Source: Nitrospira sp. (GTDB lineage: Bacteria; Nitrospirota; Nitrospiria; Nitrospirales; Nitrospiraceae). Taken from it: a stretch of DNA of 52,560 bases. The notes under the pieces are model-generated. The model worked only from the letters and a program-made list of their open reading frames with translations, ran no database searches and was not told the origin of the DNA. Where the stretch lies: contig SWDI01000001.1 of assembly GCA_005116955.1 (NCBI GenBank), forward strand, positions 415,529-468,088. Direction: 5' to 3'. Below are positions 49,349 through 52,560 of the stretch, in pieces. The stretch's first letter is position 1. Every line of letters starts with the position of its first letter. Both the position numbers and the translations under genes were made by a program.

Positions 49349-50650
49349 TCAATCATGGGCTTCCTGAGGCCGATTTCTCGCAAGAAGGCTCTTGGCTGCT
49401 GACCGCCCCGCCAGCCCGCCCGTCGTCCAAGCCCATTGAAAATTGAACCCCCCGATTCGGCCGTCGCAATCCAACAGCTCCCCGACGAGATAAAGTCCAG
49501 GGAGCAGCTTTGATTCCATCGTGCGATAGTCGATTTCCTCCAAGGGCACGCCCCCGGCCGTGACTTCAGCAAAGTTCCACCCGCGGTCGCCCTCGATCGG
49601 AAATCGAAACCTGGTCAGAGCGTTCAACAACCGATCTCGATCCGTGCGTGCGACCTGAGCCATGATGTGCTGCGGATCGCAAGAACTATGACGGCAGAGT
49701 GATTCGGCAAAGCGCTCTGGAACCAGTAACGAGAGAGTTCGTACGAGTGAGCGCTTCGGGTGCTCAACGGTCTGTCTGATAAACCATTCCTTCAATGCCT
49801 CAGATGATCGACCCGGCACGAAGTTGCCATAGAGATCCACACGTAAGCCTTGATTCGTTGCAAGGGTCCAGAAGCGGCTGGCGTCCATGACGACGGGGCC
49901 GCTGATCCCGAAATGGGTCCAGAGCAGGCTTCCTGTTCGTCGATCAGCTTCTCGACCATCCACCTGAGTTGTCAGCACTACTTCTTGCGAGAGGCCAGAG
50001 AGCGTGGTGTGAAACATCGAGTGGTGCAATAGGAGCGGGACTAACGCCGGGACCGTTGGTGTCACGTGATGGCCGAGAAAGCGGGCCAGCCGATACCCGA
50101 ATCCATCGCTGCCTGTTTTCGGCAACGACTGACCACCGGTGGCGAGAATGAGTCGGGCGGCATGGAGCAGGCCATACCTATGCCGAACTTGAAAGCCGGA
50201 TTCAGACCGCGTGACCTCGTTCACACGATGATCTGGGCATACGGTGACACCCGAATCCCGCGCACGCGCAAGTAGTGCATTGAGAACAGTGCGTGCCTTG
50301 TCGGTGGTCGGAAACATCTTGCCGGTGTCTTCGCGTTTCAATCCAACACCCAATGAGGTAAGCCATGCGATCGTCTGTTCAAGTGAACACGCCGCAAGAA
50401 CGTTGCGGATGATGTGTCGGTTGCCAAAAAAATCCTTCGGTGTCACGCGATCATGCGTGACGTTGCAACGCCCTCCGCCTGAAACCAGAATTTTGGCCCC
50501 CAATGACTTAGCCCCATCGAGCAGGTAAATCCTTGCGTCTTGGCTGTGTTCTCTAGCTGCAATGGCAGCGGCAAGGCCAGCCGCTCCTCCGCCAATAATT
50601 GCCACATCCGCCGTGGATGTTTTATGGGCGGATGGTGTTGGATTCTCCAT
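49349..50650 (-). CDS. BaiN/HI0933-family FAD-dependent oxidoreductase
   Basis: A 433-residue flavoprotein. The FAD motif GGGAAGLAAAIAA is at about residues 20-32, then GAKILVSGGGRCNVTHD, which is the signature of the HI0933/YhiN group. ILATGGQSLPKTGSDGFGY lies mid-protein and GELLDCDGRIGGFNFQWAWT near the end. Members include the BaiN bile-acid reductase, but the substrate of most is unknown. ATG 50650 was chosen by the family N-terminus; the frame is open to 50740. Confidence 0.88.
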   Translation of the reverse strand: MENPTPSAHKTSTADVAIIGGGAAGLAAAIAAREHSQDARIYLLDGAKSLGAKILVSGGGRCNVTHDRVTPKDFFGNRHIIRNVLAACSLEQTIAWLTSLGVGLKREDTGKMFPTTDKARTVLNALLARARDSGVTVCPDHRVNEVTRSESGFQVRHRYGLLHAARLILATGGQSLPKTGSDGFGYRLARFLGHHVTPTVPALVPLLLHHSMFHTTLSGLSQEVVLTTQVDGREADRRTGSLLWTHFGISGPVVMDASRFWTLATNQGLRVDLYGNFVPGRSSEALKEWFIRQTVEHPKRSLVRTLSLLVPERFAESLCRHSSCDPQHIMAQVARTDRDRLLNALTRFRFPIEGDRGWNFAEVTAGGVPLEEIDYRTMESKLLPGLYLVGELLDCDGRIGGFNFQWAWTTGGLAGRSAAKSLLARNRPQEAHD

Positions 50651-50893
50651 CGAGTGTTTCTCAACCACTTTCAGTACAGGAGTTCGCAGCTGAGGCCGTG
50701 ACTTCCTCGCGGAGAGTTGAACGTCCACACCGGTAGGCACGAGGCATAACGTGCTGAAAAGTTAGATGATGACCGAACGTGACATTAGAGATTTTTAACT
50801 GGCTGTTAACTCGGGGTTAATCTCACGATGCTACTGTACCTCTCGTGCATATGTGACGTGATTGTCATCATTTATCTCAGCAGGAGGGACCTC

Positions 50894-51049
50894 ATGACTT
50901 GTCTAAAATGTAAAGGCCTGATGATCCAAGAGCGTCAACCAGCGGTCTCGTCCAATACTGTTATTCTGCGCTGTCTCAATTGTGGACTGATCATTGATCC
51001 CTTGATCGAGCAGAATCGCAGCAACCACATGCGAGCCAAGGCGGCCTAG
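50894..51049 (+). CDS. 51-residue zinc-ribbon protein
   Basis: Encodes MTCLKCKGLMIQERQPAVSS followed by 31 residues with CLNCGLIIDPLIEQNR. Two CXXC knuckles 27 residues apart make a zinc ribbon, usual in small regulatory or nucleic-acid-binding proteins. AGGAGGGAC ends 3 nt before ATG 50894, a very strong ribosome binding site, so the longer frame to 50828 is unlikely. The upstream 243 bp contain repeated GTTAA motifs (AACTGGCTGTTAACTCGGGG and near) but no clear promoter. Confidence 0.7.
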   Translation: MTCLKCKGLMIQERQPAVSSNTVILRCLNCGLIIDPLIEQNRSNHMRAKAA

Positions 51050-51125
51050 GAGAGGAGTCCCATTCCGGTCAGCCACAAGACTATGGGATTGATCGGCATG
51101 GTTGGAGTGGATGTCGCGCGCACGG

Positions 51126-51899
51126 TCAGACCGAAAACTCAGCCCACAAAAAAGTGTGGTCTGACGGTTCTTTCGCTCGCCGCGGCTCGACGTCCACATC
51201 CGCCTGCACACATGTATTTGCGAGGGGTGCGGTGGCCATCATATGATCGATCCGCCACCCTTTGTTGGCTGCAAGTGAGCTCGGCGCGCGGTAGTCCCAG
51301 AATGTATATTGTTGACGTGTTGGGTAGAGTTTCACAAAGACATCTTGAAATCCCCATGCCACCGTCTGCTCATACGCCTTACGTGCGGCTTCGTGGTAGC
51401 AGACATGGTTCAGATGTTTCTCTGGACCGTGCACGTCCATGGGGCGTGGGGCTACGTTCATATCTCCGCACCAGATCGCCGGGGCTTGCGGTGACAGGTG
51501 TGTGTTGAAGTAGTTCCGCAGTCGTTCGTACCAGGCGAGCTTGTAGGCATACTTCGGCGAGTCGATTTCGAACCCCTGCGGCACGTAGGTGTTTACGATG
51601 GGAATCCCATCGATGATCACTCTCAGCAAACGAGCGTCTTCCGGGTCTCCTCCATCGTCGAATCCGTAGAACACTGCGTCCGGCTTCTTTCGGCTGAGAA
51701 TCGCCACCCCGTTATACGATTTCATCCCTCGAAACGTGATCTCGTACCCGCTGGGTGCCAGTGCGAGCAAGGGAAACTCGCTATCCTGGACTTTGGTTTC
51801 CTGAAGGCACAGCACATCCGGTTTGTGTCGATCGAGCCATCCCAGCACGATCGGCAAGCGTTTGCGCAATGAATTGACGTTGAACGTGGCGATTTTCAT
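51126..51899 (-). CDS. xth: Exodeoxyribonuclease III
   Basis: A 257-residue AP endonuclease of the base-excision repair pathway. Family motifs appear in order: FNVNSLRKRL, LCLQETKV with the metal-binding Glu, SYNGVAILSR, VNTYVPQG, GDMNVAPRPMD, QYTFWDYRA, GWRIDHMMAT and the catalytic SDHTFLWAEF. It begins about 85 bp from the end of the OxyR-like gene on the same strand; a link to oxidative DNA damage would make sense but is inference. Confidence 0.95.
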   Translation of the reverse strand: MKIATFNVNSLRKRLPIVLGWLDRHKPDVLCLQETKVQDSEFPLLALAPSGYEITFRGMKSYNGVAILSRKKPDAVFYGFDDGGDPEDARLLRVIIDGIPIVNTYVPQGFEIDSPKYAYKLAWYERLRNYFNTHLSPQAPAIWCGDMNVAPRPMDVHGPEKHLNHVCYHEAARKAYEQTVAWGFQDVFVKLYPTRQQYTFWDYRAPSSLAANKGWRIDHMMATAPLANTCVQADVDVEPRRAKEPSDHTFLWAEFSV

Positions 51900-51983
51900 G
51901 AAAGCCGTGCTTCAGTTGAGTCGGCGGCATCCTAACAAAAGTCATCGAGCGCAACAAGCGTCCAGAAGAAATGCTGAGAGGTG

Positions 51984-52560
51984 TCATGCCGACTGGTGTT
52001 TGCCCGGTACCATGCTCAATCCTGGCATCTTCAGTCCAAGGATTGCGTCCCGGATCACGTCGATCACCTGTGGTCGAGTAAACCCTCGGCGCCATGCGAG
52101 TCCGATTCGACGCCCCGGTACCGGTTTTGCCAGGTCGATGGCGATCAATCGCTTGTTTGCATACTTCTTCGTGAGAGCACTGCAGGGTAGCACGGTGACG
52201 CCTAACCCCGAGGCGACCATCTGGCGAATCGTTTCGAGAGAATTTCCCTGTAGGCCTTCTGTATCTGACCGGCTCAGTTCTGGGCAAGCATTCAACACCT
52301 GCTGGCGAAAACAGTGCCCAGCATGAAGCAGTAACACCTTTTCGCCATCGAGTTCACTCGCGTCGATCTGTTTTTTGCGCTCCCACCGATGCCCAACTGG
52401 GACCACTGCTTTGAACGGCTCGTCATAGAGGGCGTGAGTGTGAATGCCCAGCTCTTCAAACGGCAGGGCCACCATGATCACATCTAATTTTCCGTTCTTC
52501 AGCATCGCGGTCAGATTGGCCGTCAAACTTTCTTCGATTTCGAGCGGCATCGCCGGCGCG
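51984..52560 (-). CDS. oxyR: OxyR-like LysR-family regulator (5' end outside window)
   Basis: The C-terminal 192 residues of a LysR regulator; the helix-turn-helix lies beyond the right edge. The frame is open through the edge (the ATG at 52550 is internal). The effector domain has PLEIEESLTANL, then HAGHCFRQQVLNACPELSR, in which two cysteines are nine residues apart exactly like Cys199 and Cys208 of E. coli OxyR, followed by NSLETIRQMVASGLGVTVLP. These form the peroxide-sensing disulfide in OxyR. It is probably a hydrogen peroxide sensor controlling catalase/peroxidase genes that are not in view. Confidence 0.85.
   Translation of the reverse strand, partial: APAMPLEIEESLTANLTAMLKNGKLDVIMVALPFEELGIHTHALYDEPFKAVVPVGHRWERKKQIDASELDGEKVLLLHAGHCFRQQVLNACPELSRSDTEGLQGNSLETIRQMVASGLGVTVLPCSALTKKYANKRLIAIDLAKPVPGRRIGLAWRRGFTRPQVIDVIRDAILGLKMPGLSMVPGKHQSA

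Noticed and set aside
1..52560. CRISPR arrays
   Set aside because: No regularly spaced short repeats were seen anywhere, and no cas-type genes are present.

Overview
The window reads as bacterial chromosome, most like a Nitrospira (Nitrospirota). This is an inference from the protein families and their order: F0 ATPase genes without F1, a zapB-zapA-RNase Y-YmdB run, leuS-lptE-holA, a split M16 peptidase pair, and many small lineage-type lipoproteins. No rRNA or other phylogenetic marker is present. Most of the window is moderately GC-rich, dense core DNA; the stretch at about 27.5-33.4 kb is sparse, visibly more AT-rich and carries mobile DNA.

Left arm (1-9.5 kb): the right end of an IS630-like element has cut the arsenite exporter acr3, whose 3' half is still followed by arsC. 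Then come an orphan PhoB-type regulator, an MsbA-type ABC exporter, two tiny conserved genes, a lipoprotein next to nadB, a lytic transglycosylase and the pabB-pabC folate pair. 9.5-19.4 kb: F0 genes (atpI-like, atpB, atpE, atpF), larE, an active/inactive M16 peptidase pair, rlmN, a large Slt-type transglycosylase and zapB-zapA. 19.4-27.6 kb: a possible structured RNA, rny, ymdB, xseA-xseB, tlyA, a sugar epimerase, a rhodanese, aat and a small lipoprotein.

Accessory region (27.6-33.4 kb): a diverged direct repeat pair, a complete 1,250-bp IS3-family element with 4-bp target duplication inserted exactly at the start of vsr, and then a type II restriction-modification cassette (Vsr, C5-cytosine methyltransferase, Eco29kI-like GIY-YIG endonuclease). 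Next is an unknown gene split by a 189-bp deletion derivative of an IS630-like element. Its shared end is the inverse of positions 1-95, so the two related elements stand in inverted orientation about 32.6 kb apart and each interrupts a gene.

Right arm (33.4-52.6 kb): a four-gene module (two-repeat lipoprotein, ECF sigma factor, zinc-finger anti-sigma factor, large exported protein), der, a HAD phosphatase, a methyltransferase, leuS-lptE-holA, rpsT, pyrF, tRNA-His with an integrase remnant beside it, a PilZ protein, several small exported or membrane proteins, a BaiN/HI0933-type flavoprotein, a zinc-ribbon protein, exodeoxyribonuclease III and an OxyR-like regulator cut by the window end.

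Recurring regulatory features are -10 boxes lying 6-9 nt from start codons, which suggests leaderless transcripts, and an intergenic palindromic repeat present twice (22256 and 39169). The strongest candidates for something undescribed are the ECF sigma module, the IS630-derived mini-element, and the candidate RNA after zapA.
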